NCBI RefSeq assembly: GCF_000737515.1
Contig: NZ_CP006587.1
Location: forward strand, 2,096,001 to 2,160,000
Length of the DNA stretch: 64,000 bases
Origin: Hymenobacter sp. APR13
GTDB taxonomy: Bacteria; Bacteroidota; Bacteroidia; Cytophagales; Hymenobacteraceae
Direction: 5' to 3'
Shown: piece after piece, positions 8,241-16,514 of the stretch
Layout of the letters: each line of letters begins with the position of its first letter
Numbering within the stretch: position 1 is the first letter of the stretch
Program-made: the position numbers and the translations under genes
The notes under the pieces: model-generated
What the model saw: only the letters and a program-made list of their open reading frames with translations
The model's database searches: none
Told to the model about the DNA's origin: nothing

Positions 8241-9962
8241 CTAGTTGAGCAGCACTTTTTCGGTTTTCAGCAGCGTGCCGCCCTGGATGGTGGCCACGTA
8301 CATGCCCCTGGGCAGGTGGGCTGTGCTGACCTGGTTCAGGCGGCCGCGCAGCGCGGTTTGCAGCATCACCCGGCCCTGCAGGTCGCGCAGGGTGAGCTGG
8401 CAGGCTGTGGCCTCGCACTCCACGGTCAGGTGGTCGGTGGCCGGGTTGGGGTAGAGCTTAACCAAGGCAGGCTGCTTGGCCGAGGAGGCAGACAGCGGCG
8501 CACACGCCGCCCCAAACCGGCCGTCGAGGTAGCGCAGGCGGGCGCTCAGCCAGGTGGCCGTGTAGTCAAGCTGGGTGCTGCTGGCCTCGTAGCCGGCCCA
8601 GGTGCGCTGCTCCCGCTCGTACACGTTGTTGCGGAGCAGGAACTGGTTGTTGGCCGCAAAGCGGGCCATGATGCTTTCCTGCGTAATCACGCTTTGGCGC
8701 AGCGCGGCCCAGCGGGTGCGCAGCTGGTCGCGGAAGCCGTTGGGGGAGCAGTCCAGCTGCAGCCGGTCATAGAAACCATTCGACAGCAGATCCTCCACCG
8801 AGCCGGTGTTGGCGCCCGTCCAGTCGGTGCCGAACACGCCGTCCAGGTCCCACGGCACGTAGTAGTAGGGCTCGCCTTTCTTGTACTTGGCGATGTAGAG
8901 ATTCTTGCCGGTGTTGTCGGAGGCGCGCAGCAGGTTCAGCAAAATGAAGTAGTCGACGGCGTTGCGCAGCTCGAACTTCTGCTTGTAGGTGCTGAAGAAC
9001 TCCTGGTCGGAGCTGTTCTTCACGAAATCAACGAACTTATAGAGGTTGCTCCAGTCGATTTCCTCTTCTGGGTGCTTGTACTCGAAGCCGCCCCAGGTTT
9101 CGCTGGCGTTGTCGAAGGGCGGCAGGGCCGTGAAGGTCACGGCGCCGCCCCAGTCGCTGCCCTTGTACAGCTCGCCCACAATGCCGTTGTTGTGCTTCTT
9201 CAGCTTGAGCTGCTTGCGGTCGACCCGCTCACTCAGGGCATACACGCCCCGGTACTCGCCGTTGAGGAATACCTCTACGTACTGCATGTTGATGCCGTTC
9301 TTGGCGTCGGGCTCCAGGCTTTTGTAGTAGATCTGGTGGATATCCTGCCACAGCTCGTTGGACACCTTGCTGCTCAGCCGCAGCGGCTCGTTGTAGAGGG
9401 CCTGCAGGTTGTACTTGTTGTCGGTGCGCATGCCCAACAGGGTCACGTCGCGGCTGTTGGCGCCAGTCGTGTCGTTCCAGAAGCTCAGCTCAAACGACTT
9501 CTTGGGGTTGGCCTGCGACGAGCCGCCCCGAAACTCAATTCCCATAGCCGACGTCACCATTGCCCCGTTAGGCTGAGCAAGCTGGAACTCGGCATAAATG
9601 CTGGGGCTATCTACAATGTCCTGGCGGGCCGTGATGCGCACGATGGGCAGCTGCGTGAAGTAGAGCGTGTAGCTTTTGCCGTCCAGTTTCACCTGATACG
9701 ACGAGTTGGTGGCTACACCCGTAACGTTCTGGTCGAAGCTATACAGGCTATCCAGTAATATATGGCTTTTGGTATTTTCGCCGCTGCTATTTAATTCGGC
9801 CAGGCCGCTGTTAATTACAATGATATTTTGCTGGCGGTCGATGTGGTAGAAATTCGATGCCACCACCAGCGTATCAGTGCCGGAAGCAACGACGCTAAAC
9901 GTAGTCGTTAGCAATAGAACAGCCGTGAGTAATACATTTTTTAGGGTAGTTTTTTTACACAT
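8241..9962 (-). CDS. CotH-kinase-like protein exported by T9SS
   Basis: A 573-residue secreted protein. Residues 1-27 form a signal peptide. The middle is a CotH domain: GIEFRGGSSQANPKKSFEL (141-159, nucleotide-loop-like), YVEVFLNGEYRGVYALSE (228-245) and WDLDGVFG (371-378), which contains the acidic metal-binding residues. CotH of Bacillus is an atypical protein kinase of spore-coat proteins; bacterial homologues outside spore formers have unknown substrates. From about residue 500 there is a T9SS type A sorting domain (LYPNPATDHLTVE ... LPRGMYVATIQ ... KVLLN), which predicts export across the outer membrane and probable surface attachment. It lies between nrdA and nrdB but has its own terminator and promoter region. 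The domain call is strong; kinase activity is inferred. Confidence 0.9.
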   Translation of the reverse strand: MCKKTTLKNVLLTAVLLLTTTFSVVASGTDTLVVASNFYHIDRQQNIIVINSGLAELNSSGENTKSHILLDSLYSFDQNVTGVATNSSYQVKLDGKSYTLYFTQLPIVRITARQDIVDSPSIYAEFQLAQPNGAMVTSAMGIEFRGGSSQANPKKSFELSFWNDTTGANSRDVTLLGMRTDNKYNLQALYNEPLRLSSKVSNELWQDIHQIYYKSLEPDAKNGINMQYVEVFLNGEYRGVYALSERVDRKQLKLKKHNNGIVGELYKGSDWGGAVTFTALPPFDNASETWGGFEYKHPEEEIDWSNLYKFVDFVKNSSDQEFFSTYKQKFELRNAVDYFILLNLLRASDNTGKNLYIAKYKKGEPYYYVPWDLDGVFGTDWTGANTGSVEDLLSNGFYDRLQLDCSPNGFRDQLRTRWAALRQSVITQESIMARFAANNQFLLRNNVYEREQRTWAGYEASSTQLDYTATWLSARLRYLDGRFGAACAPLSASSAKQPALVKLYPNPATDHLTVECEATACQLTLRDLQGRVMLQTALRGRLNQVSTAHLPRGMYVATIQGGTLLKTEKVLLN

Positions 9963-10545
9963 GGAGTATGTAGTAAGTGAAAAAAGCAGAAGAAATAATC
10001 TTGGCTAAATGGAATGATCTGCCGGCGGCTGATGTGGTTGCGTGCTCCCGCCCAAGCGGCCGCTGGCGAGCGGGAGAGTTGACGGGCGGCCGTGCCCACT
10101 TGGCGCATGGCAGCGGCAAAACAGCCTACCTAGGGCTTCAGCAGCCGGTTGGCAGAAATACAGGGACGCGTGGAGGCAGCGCTACGGGGCGTAGCAGGGA
10201 GCGTGCGGTGGCGTGCAGGACAGGAAGCAACACACCGAAAAGTATCCGGGCTGAACTGCCCGGATACCGGCGCAGCAGCAGAATAAATAAGTGACACGGG
10301 ATAGATTGAAAAATAAAAGAAGACAGGGAAATAGAAGGAAAACCGGGGTAGATTGAAGCTGCGTAAATCACGCAACTGCTACTGCTGTACCAGCAGAATA
10401 GAAGCAGGGAAGTAGAATAAAAAAGCTCCGCTGAAGTGCGTAGTATTTTATAAATCAGGCTGCGAAATAAGAACAAAAACGCCACTCTAGAGTAAGATGG
10501 AATAATGTTCTTTGTCCAATGCTATTTGTTGTAAGGCCAGTCCTA
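9963..10545. promoter_or_regulatory. Divergent intergenic region of two T9SS-cargo genes
   Basis: Roughly 580 bp with no supported gene between the divergent CotH-like and phosphoesterase genes. It includes a perfect 10-bp-arm hairpin (GTATCCGGGC 10242-10251, GCCCGGATAC 10258-10267) and a purine-rich half (10290-10450). The region must hold both promoters; no perfect Bacteroidota -7 element was found for either. Confidence 0.45.
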
Positions 10546-11673
10546 ATGAAGTCTTTTTATTGCCGCACGTTATGTTGTGCCGCCTGGCTTTATGGCCTGT
10601 TTGCATTTTCCACGGAGGCCTCGGCCCAGCGCTTTGCCGCCATCGGCGACTACGGCTTTGCCGGCACGCCCGAGCGCGACGTGTCGCAGCTGGTGAAAAG
10701 CTGGAACCCGGAGTTCATCATCACCCTCGGCGACAACAACTACGACCTGGGCGACTCCACCACCATCGACCAGAACATCGGCCAGTACTACCACACCTAC
10801 ATCGGCAACTACAAGGGCCGCTACGGGCCGCGGGCGTCCACCAACCGGTTCTTCCCCTCGCTCGGCAACCACGACTACTACACCCGCAACGGCGAGGCCT
10901 ACCGCGAATATTTCACGCTGCCCGGCAACGGCCGCTACTACGACTTCGTGCGCGGCGACGTGCACCTATTTGCCCTCAACAGCGACCCGGCCGAGCCCGA
11001 CGGCATCGGGGCCACTTCGGTGCAGGCGCAGTGGCTGAAGGCCCGGCTGGCCGCTTCCCGGTCACGCTGGAAGGTGGTGTATCTGCACCACGCGCCCTAC
11101 TCGTCGGGGCCGCACGGCAACACGCCCGCGCTGCAGTGGCCGTTTCGAGAGTGGGGCGCCTCGGCAGTGCTGGCTGGCCACGACCACCACTACGAGCGGC
11201 TGGATGTGGACGGGCTGGCCTATTTCGTGAATGGGCTGGGAGGGCGCAGTCTCTACCCCATCCGTCCGCAACGGGTGCCCCAAAGCCAGTTCGCATACAC
11301 CGGCAACTACGGCGCCATGCTGCTCAGCGCCACCCCCGACAGCCTGACGCTGCAGTTCTACACCCGCAACCGCGCTCTGGTCGACACGCACGTGCTGCGC
11401 TACACGCCCGGCACGGAGCCCGTGCTCTATCCCGTTGCACCGAATCCGCTGCAGCAGTCCGCCACCATCGAGTACTTTCTGCCAGTGGCCGGCACCGTAG
11501 AACTGCGCCTGCTCAATGCTCTGGGGCAGCAGGTGCGCGTGCTGCAGCAGGGCCCGGTGCGCGCCGGCACCCACCGCCTCACGTGGGGGCGCGAGGCCCT
11601 GCCGGCCGGCCTCTACTACCTGCAGTTGCTCGGCAGCAACTTCTCGCAGACCACCCGCGTGGTGGCGTTGTAG
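10546..11673 (+). CDS. Secreted metallophosphoesterase with T9SS domain
   Basis: A 375-residue exported calcineurin-like phosphoesterase. A signal peptide (MKSFYCRTLCCAAWLYG ... ASA) is followed by the two-metal motifs in order: AIGDYG, LGDNNYD, LGNHDYY, LHHAPYS and AGHDHHYER. The arrangement is closest to the purple acid phosphatase / tartrate-resistant group, so a periplasmic or surface phosphomonoesterase is likely. From about residue 295 there is a T9SS sorting domain (YPVAPNPLQQSATIEYFL ... LPAGLYYLQL ... VVAL). An alternative in-frame ATG at 10519 would add nine residues before the signal peptide. It converges on nrdB across a strong bidirectional terminator. Confidence 0.93.
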   Translation: MKSFYCRTLCCAAWLYGLFAFSTEASAQRFAAIGDYGFAGTPERDVSQLVKSWNPEFIITLGDNNYDLGDSTTIDQNIGQYYHTYIGNYKGRYGPRASTNRFFPSLGNHDYYTRNGEAYREYFTLPGNGRYYDFVRGDVHLFALNSDPAEPDGIGATSVQAQWLKARLAASRSRWKVVYLHHAPYSSGPHGNTPALQWPFREWGASAVLAGHDHHYERLDVDGLAYFVNGLGGRSLYPIRPQRVPQSQFAYTGNYGAMLLSATPDSLTLQFYTRNRALVDTHVLRYTPGTEPVLYPVAPNPLQQSATIEYFLPVAGTVELRLLNALGQQVRVLQQGPVRAGTHRLTWGREALPAGLYYLQLLGSNFSQTTRVVAL

Positions 11674-11696
11674 TGCTGGCCATCAGGCCCTAACAG

Positions 11697-11759
11697 AACA
11701 GCGCCCCTCCCAACGGCTTTGCAGCAAATAGCTGCAGGCCGGTTGGGAGGGGCGCTGTT
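11697..11759. terminator. Bidirectional terminator between phosphoesterase and nrdB
   Basis: Perfect 18-bp inverted arms (11697-11714 and 11742-11759; the arm starts AACAGCGCCCCTCCC) with T-rich flanks, between two convergent genes. Confidence 0.9.
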
Positions 11760-11791
11760 TGTATGGTTGCCTTCCTGAGAAGGAAGTAAGC

Positions 11792-12754
11792 TTAAAAGTC
11801 CTCGTCCAGCGAGAAGGCGTTTTCGGTCCGCTCGCTCATCACGCCGGCCTTCTGGTACTCGGCCACGCGCTTCTCGAAGAAGTTGGTTTTGCCCTGCAGC
11901 GAAATCATCTCCATGAAGTCGAAGGGGTTGGAGGCACCATACACCTTGCTGTAGCCCAAAGACTCCAACAGGCGGTCGGCCACGAACTCGATGTACTGGC
12001 TCATGCTCTTGGCATTCATGCCAATCAGGTTCACGGGCAGTGCGTCGGTCACAAATTCCTGTTCAATCTGCACGGCGTCCTTGATGATTTCGTGCACGCG
12101 GGCTTCGGGCAGCTTGTTCTGCAGGTGGTCTTTGTAGAGCAGGCAGGCGAAGTCGCAGTGCAGGCCCTCGTCGCGCGAAATCAGCTCGTTGGAGAACGTG
12201 AGGCCGGGCATCAGGCCGCGCTTCTTCAGCCAGAAAATGCTGCAGAACGAACCCGAGAAGAAGATGCCTTCCACGGCGGCAAACGCAATGAGGCGCTCGG
12301 TGAAGTTCTCGGAGTTGATCCACTTGATGGCCCAGTCGCCCTTTTTCTTCACGCACGGCACCGTTTCCAGGGCGTTGAAGAGGTAGTCTTTCTGCTTGGG
12401 GTCCTTGATGTAAGTGTCGATCAGCAGCGAGTAGGTTTCCGAGTGGATGTTTTCCATCATCACCTGAAAGCCGTAGAAGCAGCGGGCCTCGGCCATCTGC
12501 ACCTCCTGCATGAAGTTCACGGCCAGGTTTTCGTTCACGATGCCGTCGGAGGCCGCAAAGAAGGCCAGCACGTGGCTGATGAAGTGGCGCTCGTTGTCGC
12601 TGAGGGCTTCCCAGTCTTTCTGGTCCTGCGAGAGGTCAATTTCCTCGGCCGTCCAGAACGAGGCTTCGGCCTTCTTATACATCTGCCACACGTCGTTGTG
12701 CTGGATGGGGAAGAGGACGAATCGGTTGGGATTCTCAGTGAGCAACGGTTCCAT
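11792..12754 (-). CDS. nrdB: Ribonucleoside-diphosphate reductase, small subunit
   Basis: A 320-residue R2 subunit that houses the metal-radical cofactor for NrdA. The sequence closely resembles the eukaryotic-like class Ia group. Predicted ligands and radical residue are visible: D70 ([10 protein letters not shown]), E101 and H104 (ENIHSETY), tyrosine Y108 in the same motif, and the second Glu/His set in RDEGLHCDF. The C-terminal tail ([10 protein letters not shown]) is the acidic, Phe-ended peptide that docks to R1. The ATG at 12754 gives the usual family start ([12 protein letters not shown]); upstream codons in frame are unlike the family. A perfect Bacteroidota -7 element (TATATTTG on the minus strand, 12885-12892) lies about 130 bp upstream, and DnaA-box-like sites lie further upstream. 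Confidence 0.97.
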   Translation of the reverse strand: MEPLLTENPNRFVLFPIQHNDVWQMYKKAEASFWTAEEIDLSQDQKDWEALSDNERHFISHVLAFFAASDGIVNENLAVNFMQEVQMAEARCFYGFQVMMENIHSETYSLLIDTYIKDPKQKDYLFNALETVPCVKKKGDWAIKWINSENFTERLIAFAAVEGIFFSGSFCSIFWLKKRGLMPGLTFSNELISRDEGLHCDFACLLYKDHLQNKLPEARVHEIIKDAVQIEQEFVTDALPVNLIGMNAKSMSQYIEFVADRLLESLGYSKVYGASNPFDFMEMISLQGKTNFFEKRVAEYQKAGVMSERTENAFSLDEDF

Positions 12755-13224
12755 AACTGAAAGCAATACGGGTGAAAGAATCGGGGCGCTCCCGGTGACG
12801 GGAGCAAGCCTGCGAGGGCACCAACCGGCTAACCGGCCGGAATGTTGCAGCCAGACGATGGCGGGCAAAGGCAGGTTGGAACACCAAATATACCCTCCCC
12901 GGCCGGGTTGCCCGGCACGGCTCCGGCATTTTTTGTGTGTTATGTTTTTGTGGCCCGGCAAACAGGTTATGGGCGCTATACTCCCGAAAAGAGGCGGAAA
13001 TAGTCAAAAAATCCCGAAATGCAGAAAAGTTTTCCACATTTCGCCTGTGGACAATCGCGGTTTTCCACAAAAAAGCTATTCGCGTACCCGCTGGCGCGTT
13101 CCTTGACACCTGGCTGCAGGCCGCCTGCGCGGTGGAGTAATGATGTTTAATGAGTTAGGGTTTGGATTTGTAAAATGATACTTCTACTTTTGCCTTCCAT
13201 TTTTCAGAAACCGCGAAGACGCCG
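12755..13224. promoter_or_regulatory. Divergent nrdB-rplU control region with three DnaA-box-like sites
   Basis: About 470 bp without a gene. It holds the possible nrdB -7 element at 12885-12892 (minus strand), a cluster of three DnaA-box-like 9-mers (TTTTCCACA 13030-13038; TGTGGACAA 13046-13054, inverted; TTTTCCACA 13061-13069), and the rplU promoter at 13161-13192. The three sites span 40 bp with centre spacings of about 16 and 15 bp. Confidence 0.6.
13161..13192 (+). promoter_or_regulatory. rplU-rpmA promoter (Bacteroidota type)
   Basis: TTTG at 13161-13164 and TACTTTTG at 13185-13192 are separated by 20 bp, an exact fit to the -33 TTTG / -7 TAnnTTTG consensus used by the Bacteroidota housekeeping sigma factor. 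The -7 element ends 32 bp before the rplU start. Confidence 0.85.
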
Positions 13225-13530
13225 ATGTACGCAATTGTCAACATAGCCGGGAAGCAGACTAAGGTCGAAGCCAATAAATTTGTATACGCCCACCGTTTGG
13301 CTGGCAACGTCGGCGACAGTGTGGAGCTGGGCAAAGCCATGCTCACCGATAACGACGGAACCATCACCATCGGCTCGCCGCTGCTGGACGTGGCCGTAAC
13401 TGGTACCATTCTGGCGCACGTAAAGGGCGACAAGGTGCTGGTGTTCAAGAAGAAGCGCCGCAAGGGCTACAAGAAGCTGAACGGTCACCGTCAGCAGTTC
13501 ACCAAAGTAATGATCAACAGCATCGGTTAA
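13225..13530 (+). CDS. rplU: Large-subunit ribosomal protein L21 (bL21)
   Basis: A 101-residue protein that binds 23S rRNA. It begins MYAIVNIAGKQTKVE, the family start, continues with HRLAGNVGDSVEL and ends with the basic region VFKKKRRKGYKKLNGHRQQFTKVMI. Length and order are normal. It is followed by rpmA after 104 bp, the almost universal rplU-rpmA pair; the spacer contains the short repeat AGCACTAA three times. A strong promoter lies just upstream. Confidence 0.98.
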   Translation: MYAIVNIAGKQTKVEANKFVYAHRLAGNVGDSVELGKAMLTDNDGTITIGSPLLDVAVTGTILAHVKGDKVLVFKKKRRKGYKKLNGHRQQFTKVMINSIG

Positions 13531-13634
13531 TTTAGTGCCTCGTTGTTGGTGCCTGAGGCTTGGTTGGTTCAACTGAGCGGTTTCGGCCCAACAATTCCCA
13601 AGCACTAACAACCAAGCACTAAGCACTAAATACC

Positions 13635-13919
13635 ATGGCACACAAGAAAGGCGTAGGTAGCTCCAACAACGGCCGCGAATCAGAATCCAAGCGCCTGGGC
13701 GTGAAGATCTTCGGTGGTCAGTCTATCATTTCCGGCAACATCATCGTGCGTCAGCGCGGCACCAAGCACCACCCCGGCCAGAACGTGGGTATCGGCAAGG
13801 ACCACACGCTGTTCGCTATGATCGACGGCACGGTGCAGTTCCGCAAGGGCCGCAAAGATCGTTCGTTCGTATCGGTAGTTCCGGTTGCTGAAGCAACTGA
13901 AGTAGCTACCGCCGAGTAG
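13635..13919 (+). CDS. rpmA: Large-subunit ribosomal protein L27 (bL27)
   Basis: A 94-residue protein of the peptidyl-transferase region. It starts [24 protein letters not shown], so the N-terminal arm that reaches the tRNA ends is present with no cleavable extension of the Firmicutes kind. The core [22 protein letters not shown] is standard. The C-terminal [11 protein letters not shown] is a lineage tail. It is cotranscribed with rplU and ends before a clear intrinsic terminator. Confidence 0.98.
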   Translation: MAHKKGVGSSNNGRESESKRLGVKIFGGQSIISGNIIVRQRGTKHHPGQNVGIGKDHTLFAMIDGTVQFRKGRKDRSFVSVVPVAEATEVATAE

Positions 13920-13942
13920 TAACTACAAGTATAGCGCAAGCA

Positions 13943-13973
13943 AAAGGGACGGCTCTCACGGGCCGTCCCTTTG
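13943..13973 (+). terminator. Terminator of rplU-rpmA
   Basis: A GC-rich stem (AAAGGGACGGC / GCCGTCCCTTT) with loop TCTCACGG and flanking A/T, 24 bp past the rpmA stop. Confidence 0.85.
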
Positions 13974-14002
13974 TGCGTTGGCTAGGTGGCAAGTACGCCG
14001 CA

Positions 14003-14773
14003 CTAGCTGCCCAGCGCGTATAGCACCGGCTTGCTGGGGCTGGCGTCAAGCTCCAGGCTGGTGGGCTGCAGGCTGAGCAGAAACAGCCCGTCTTCCACCT
14101 CGTCGGGCACGAATATCAGCTCGGTGATGGTGGCGTGGGTGCGGGTGGCGTGCGGATATTGCCAGAAGGCGTGGTGCGCCAGTAGCTGCCCGCCGTCTTC
14201 CTCCCGGTCGACGCTGGGCAAATCCAGTAGCAGGTGCTCGATGTGGCGCTCGGCCAGGTAGTGGGCCAGCGCGGGCTCGAGGTAGGTGGGGTTGGTGCCG
14301 GAGTAGTGGCGGGTGCGCTTGGCGCGGTGGTTGGGCAGGGTGCGCAGCACCAGCGCCTCCAGCGGAACGGCAGCATCCGGGCCGCCTTCCAGTTCGCGGC
14401 GCACATCTTCCAGCAGTACCACCTCGTCGCCGTTGGCTTGCGGGCGGGGCTGCACCGATACCAGCCGGGCCACGAACAGGAAGCGGCGCAGGCAGCGGTT
14501 GAGCGTGACTTGCGGGTCGGGCGAAATGTGGCCGTAGCATTCGGTGTGGGTGCCGTTGCCGTGGGGCGTGAGGTGTACGCGCAGATAGTTAGTACTGCCG
14601 CCCAGCGCCACGCTGCCCACAAAGTCGCCCACCCGAATCACGTCAACCTGCACCGGTTCCGCCCAGAAGCAGTTTACCTGGTTTTCGCCGGGCGCCAGCG
14701 GCAGGGAGATATCCAACGGCGCGGCTGGGTTGAAGGAGTAGGCGCGGCCGTGGTGCGGGTAAGTGGCGAGCAT
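14003..14773 (-). CDS. Cyclase-family (kynurenine-formamidase-like) hydrolase
   Basis: A 256-residue protein of the cyclase / KynB family (PF04199 type). The family metal site is visible as THLTPHGNGTHTECYGH in slightly changed form: H-G-N-G-T-H fits the HxGTHxD signature, with E in place of D. It opens with PLDISLPL, the usual D-I-S first strand, and has LLLDLPSVDRE, which parallels the family D.PS.D segment. Known members hydrolyse formylkynurenine or related amides or lactones using Zn or Mn. No kynurenine-pathway genes are adjacent, so the substrate is open. The end of the gene is 30 bp from the rpmA terminator. Confidence 0.82.
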   Translation of the reverse strand: MLATYPHHGRAYSFNPAAPLDISLPLAPGENQVNCFWAEPVQVDVIRVGDFVGSVALGGSTNYLRVHLTPHGNGTHTECYGHISPDPQVTLNRCLRRFLFVARLVSVQPRPQANGDEVVLLEDVRRELEGGPDAAVPLEALVLRTLPNHRAKRTRHYSGTNPTYLEPALAHYLAERHIEHLLLDLPSVDREEDGGQLLAHHAFWQYPHATRTHATITELIFVPDEVEDGLFLLSLQPTSLELDASPSKPVLYALGS

Positions 14774-14818
14774 GCAGCGGTGGATTTGTGGAGTGGTGGA
14801 TGGGTGGAGTGGCAGAAC

Positions 14819-14912
14819 GTCATGCAGAGGCGCCGCCGAAGCATCTCGCGTGCTGACGATGCAATACTAGCCCAACAAAGCGGTAGAGGTGCTTCGACAA
14901 GCTCAGTATGAC
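14819..14912. repeat. Dispersed palindromic repeat, family A copy (diverged)
   Basis: The left arm (GTCATGCAGAGGCG ... GAAGCATCTCGCGTGCTGAC) and a shortened right arm (GTGCTTCGACAAGCTCAGTATGAC) are diverged from copies at 2071 and 58601. A further family-A-like half arm (GCGAGATTCCTCG ... GGAATGACGTG) follows at 14951-14986 and enters the next gene's 3' end. Confidence 0.75.
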
Positions 14913-14949
14913 CAGATGGGGCAAGGCGTTCGGTGGAGGGAGTACTACG

Positions 14950-15633
14950 CTAGCGAGATTCCTCGTGCTGCTCGGAATGACGTGCTAGGGGCAGCTCAGC
15001 TGCCAGTTGGTTCAGGATTTCGGCAATCTGGGGGGCGTGGCTGACGACCATGAAGTGGCCGCCGCCGGGAATGAGGTAGTCGACGGGGGTGGGGCCGGGC
15101 GGGAATACCCGGTCGTGGGTGCCCAGGATCTGGATGCTGCGGCCGGCGCTGGTGCTGTCCCAGTGCAGCAGCCGGTGGATGGCCCAGCGCGTGTAGCGCG
15201 GCTCCATGTCCTGCAGAATCTGGTGAAACAGCTGGTACTCCTCGCCGCTCCGGACGCCAAAATACCACTGGCCGGCCCGCGGAAACAGCTTCAGCCACTG
15301 CGGCGGAAACAGCCGGTAGGCGCCACTGCCCCGGATCAGGCGCAGCAGCGGCGGCAGGCAGCTGGCATCGGGCACGCTGCTGATGAGGATGGCCCGCGCC
15401 AGCGGCCGGATCCGGCAGATTTCCAGCGCCACCACCCCGCCAAACGATACGCCCACCAGCAGACACGACTGCCCGGCCGGTATGGCCTCGGCCATGCGCG
15501 CCGCGTAGTGCGGCAGCGGCTCCTCGGGCTCCGGCAGCAGCCATTGCAGCACCTGCGTAGGGCCGTGCAGCAAGGGCTGCAGGTTCCGAAAAACCCGCTC
15601 ATCTGCCCCCAAACCCGGTATCAGGTAGAACAT
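14950..15633 (-). CDS. Alpha/beta hydrolase
   Basis: A 227-residue alpha/beta-hydrolase-fold protein. It begins with the oxyanion-side loop FYLIPGLGADERVF, has the nucleophile elbow GVSFGG and a C-terminal PGGGHFMVV with the likely catalytic His. An acid residue is probably in GTHDRVFP. The substrate is unknown; esterase or thioesterase roles are possible. The last residues (RHSEQHEESR) and the TAG stop are encoded by a family A repeat half arm, so the natural C-terminus has apparently been replaced or extended by the repeat. It has no clear operon partner. Confidence 0.8.
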   Translation of the reverse strand: MFYLIPGLGADERVFRNLQPLLHGPTQVLQWLLPEPEEPLPHYAARMAEAIPAGQSCLLVGVSFGGVVALEICRIRPLARAILISSVPDASCLPPLLRLIRGSGAYRLFPPQWLKLFPRAGQWYFGVRSGEEYQLFHQILQDMEPRYTRWAIHRLLHWDSTSAGRSIQILGTHDRVFPPGPTPVDYLIPGGGHFMVVSHAPQIAEILNQLAAELPLARHSEQHEESR

Positions 15634-15749
15634 TGGTTGAATGGCTTAATGGCTGAATTGTTAGATGGTTGGATGGTCAACTGGCTAGCTGTACAACTGC
15701 TTAACAAGAACAACGATTTAGTAATTAAGCCATCCAGCAATTCAACTAC

Positions 15750-16262
15750 TCACGGCTCTACCCGCAGGAACACGTCTTCGAGGTAGAAGATGTTGTGGGG
15801 CATGCCGGCCTCGTATTCGGAGGTGTCGGCTTCGTCGGCGTCGGGGTCGATGCTGATGTTGAACGTGTCGTCGTCGGCGCCTTCATCCTCGTCGGTTTCG
15901 TCGTCGTCGCCGAAGGGGCCGTCAGCAGGGTAGGTGCAGGAGAGCTTGAGGGCGACGCTGGGCAGCGGCACCGGCGGCTCGGCCTCAGAGGTGTACTCGA
16001 GCAGGCAGGGCCATTCCGTGACGGTGGCCAAGGCGTCGGCCACGTCTTCCTGCAGCTTGCCGGCCCGCTCGCCGGCCAGACGCAGCAGCAGGTCGAGCTG
16101 CTGGAACTGCAGACCCAGGTGAAAAAAGTGCGGTTCCTGGTCGAAAAAGGTAGTCGCCCAGATGGTTACGTCATCGGAGTTGTCGAACACAATGGCCGTA
16201 ATCTGCACCTGTTCGATGAAAAAGTCCGTGTCGTCGGCCAAAGCATCAATCAGTCTTCTCAT
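15750..16262 (-). CDS. Hypothetical acidic protein
   Basis: A 170-residue protein not recognised by family. The N-terminal two-thirds looks globular (MRRLIDALADDTDFFIEQVQITAIVFDN ... FFHLGLQFQQLDLLLRLAGE), followed by a very acidic stretch near residues 117-147 (runs such as GDDDETDEDEGADDD) and a hydrophobic end (MPHNIFYLEDVFLRVEP). Such acidic linkers can bind metal or basic partners, but nothing specific can be said. Codon use fits the neighbours. The 116 bp between it and the preceding hydrolase consist of degenerate ATGGTTGG-like repeats. Confidence 0.6.
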   Translation of the reverse strand: MRRLIDALADDTDFFIEQVQITAIVFDNSDDVTIWATTFFDQEPHFFHLGLQFQQLDLLLRLAGERAGKLQEDVADALATVTEWPCLLEYTSEAEPPVPLPSVALKLSCTYPADGPFGDDDETDEDEGADDDTFNISIDPDADEADTSEYEAGMPHNIFYLEDVFLRVEP

Positions 16263-16392
16263 ACTTGAAGATTACGCGGATTTTTTAATTCCTCCGAAGC
16301 AAAGCCGCGCGGGTACAGCCAGCATAATCCGGCTGGTGGCGAAGTCGCAGAGCGTTAGGGTACTAGGAATGTAAGAATTTTGCAGCGGCTAT

Positions 16393-16428
16393 GCGTGTAG
16401 CGCTAAGCTCCGGCTTAGCGCTACACGC
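16393..16428. repeat. Palindrome, family F
   Basis: Sixteen-bp perfect arms (GCGTGTAGCGCTAAGC and its complement) around a 4-nt loop. A related, shorter hairpin with the same CGCTAAGC core lies at 16489-16508 next to the hemW stop. Both may be copies of one small element. Confidence 0.8.
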
Positions 16429-16470
16429 AACGCGAGTATCTACGCGTTGGCACAAGTGGCACGGTTTCGG

Positions 16471-16514
16471 GTTACTCGCTGCGCTCGTCGCTAAGCTGGA
16501 GCTTAGCGTTACTC
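16471..16514. repeat. Short hairpin element flanked by 7-bp direct repeats at hemW 3' end
   Basis: GTTACTC occurs at 16471-16477 and 16508-16514, bracketing a segment with the hairpin CGCTAAGCT-GG-AGCTTAGCG (16489-16508). The right copy contains the hemW stop codon. The arrangement looks like a small element with a target-site duplication, though the short length makes chance possible. Confidence 0.45.

Noticed and set aside
13030..13069. Possible replication origin
   Set aside because: Three DnaA-box-like sites alone are too few, no AT-rich unwinding element lies next to them, and the genes are rplU and nrdB, not dnaA, dnaN or gidA.
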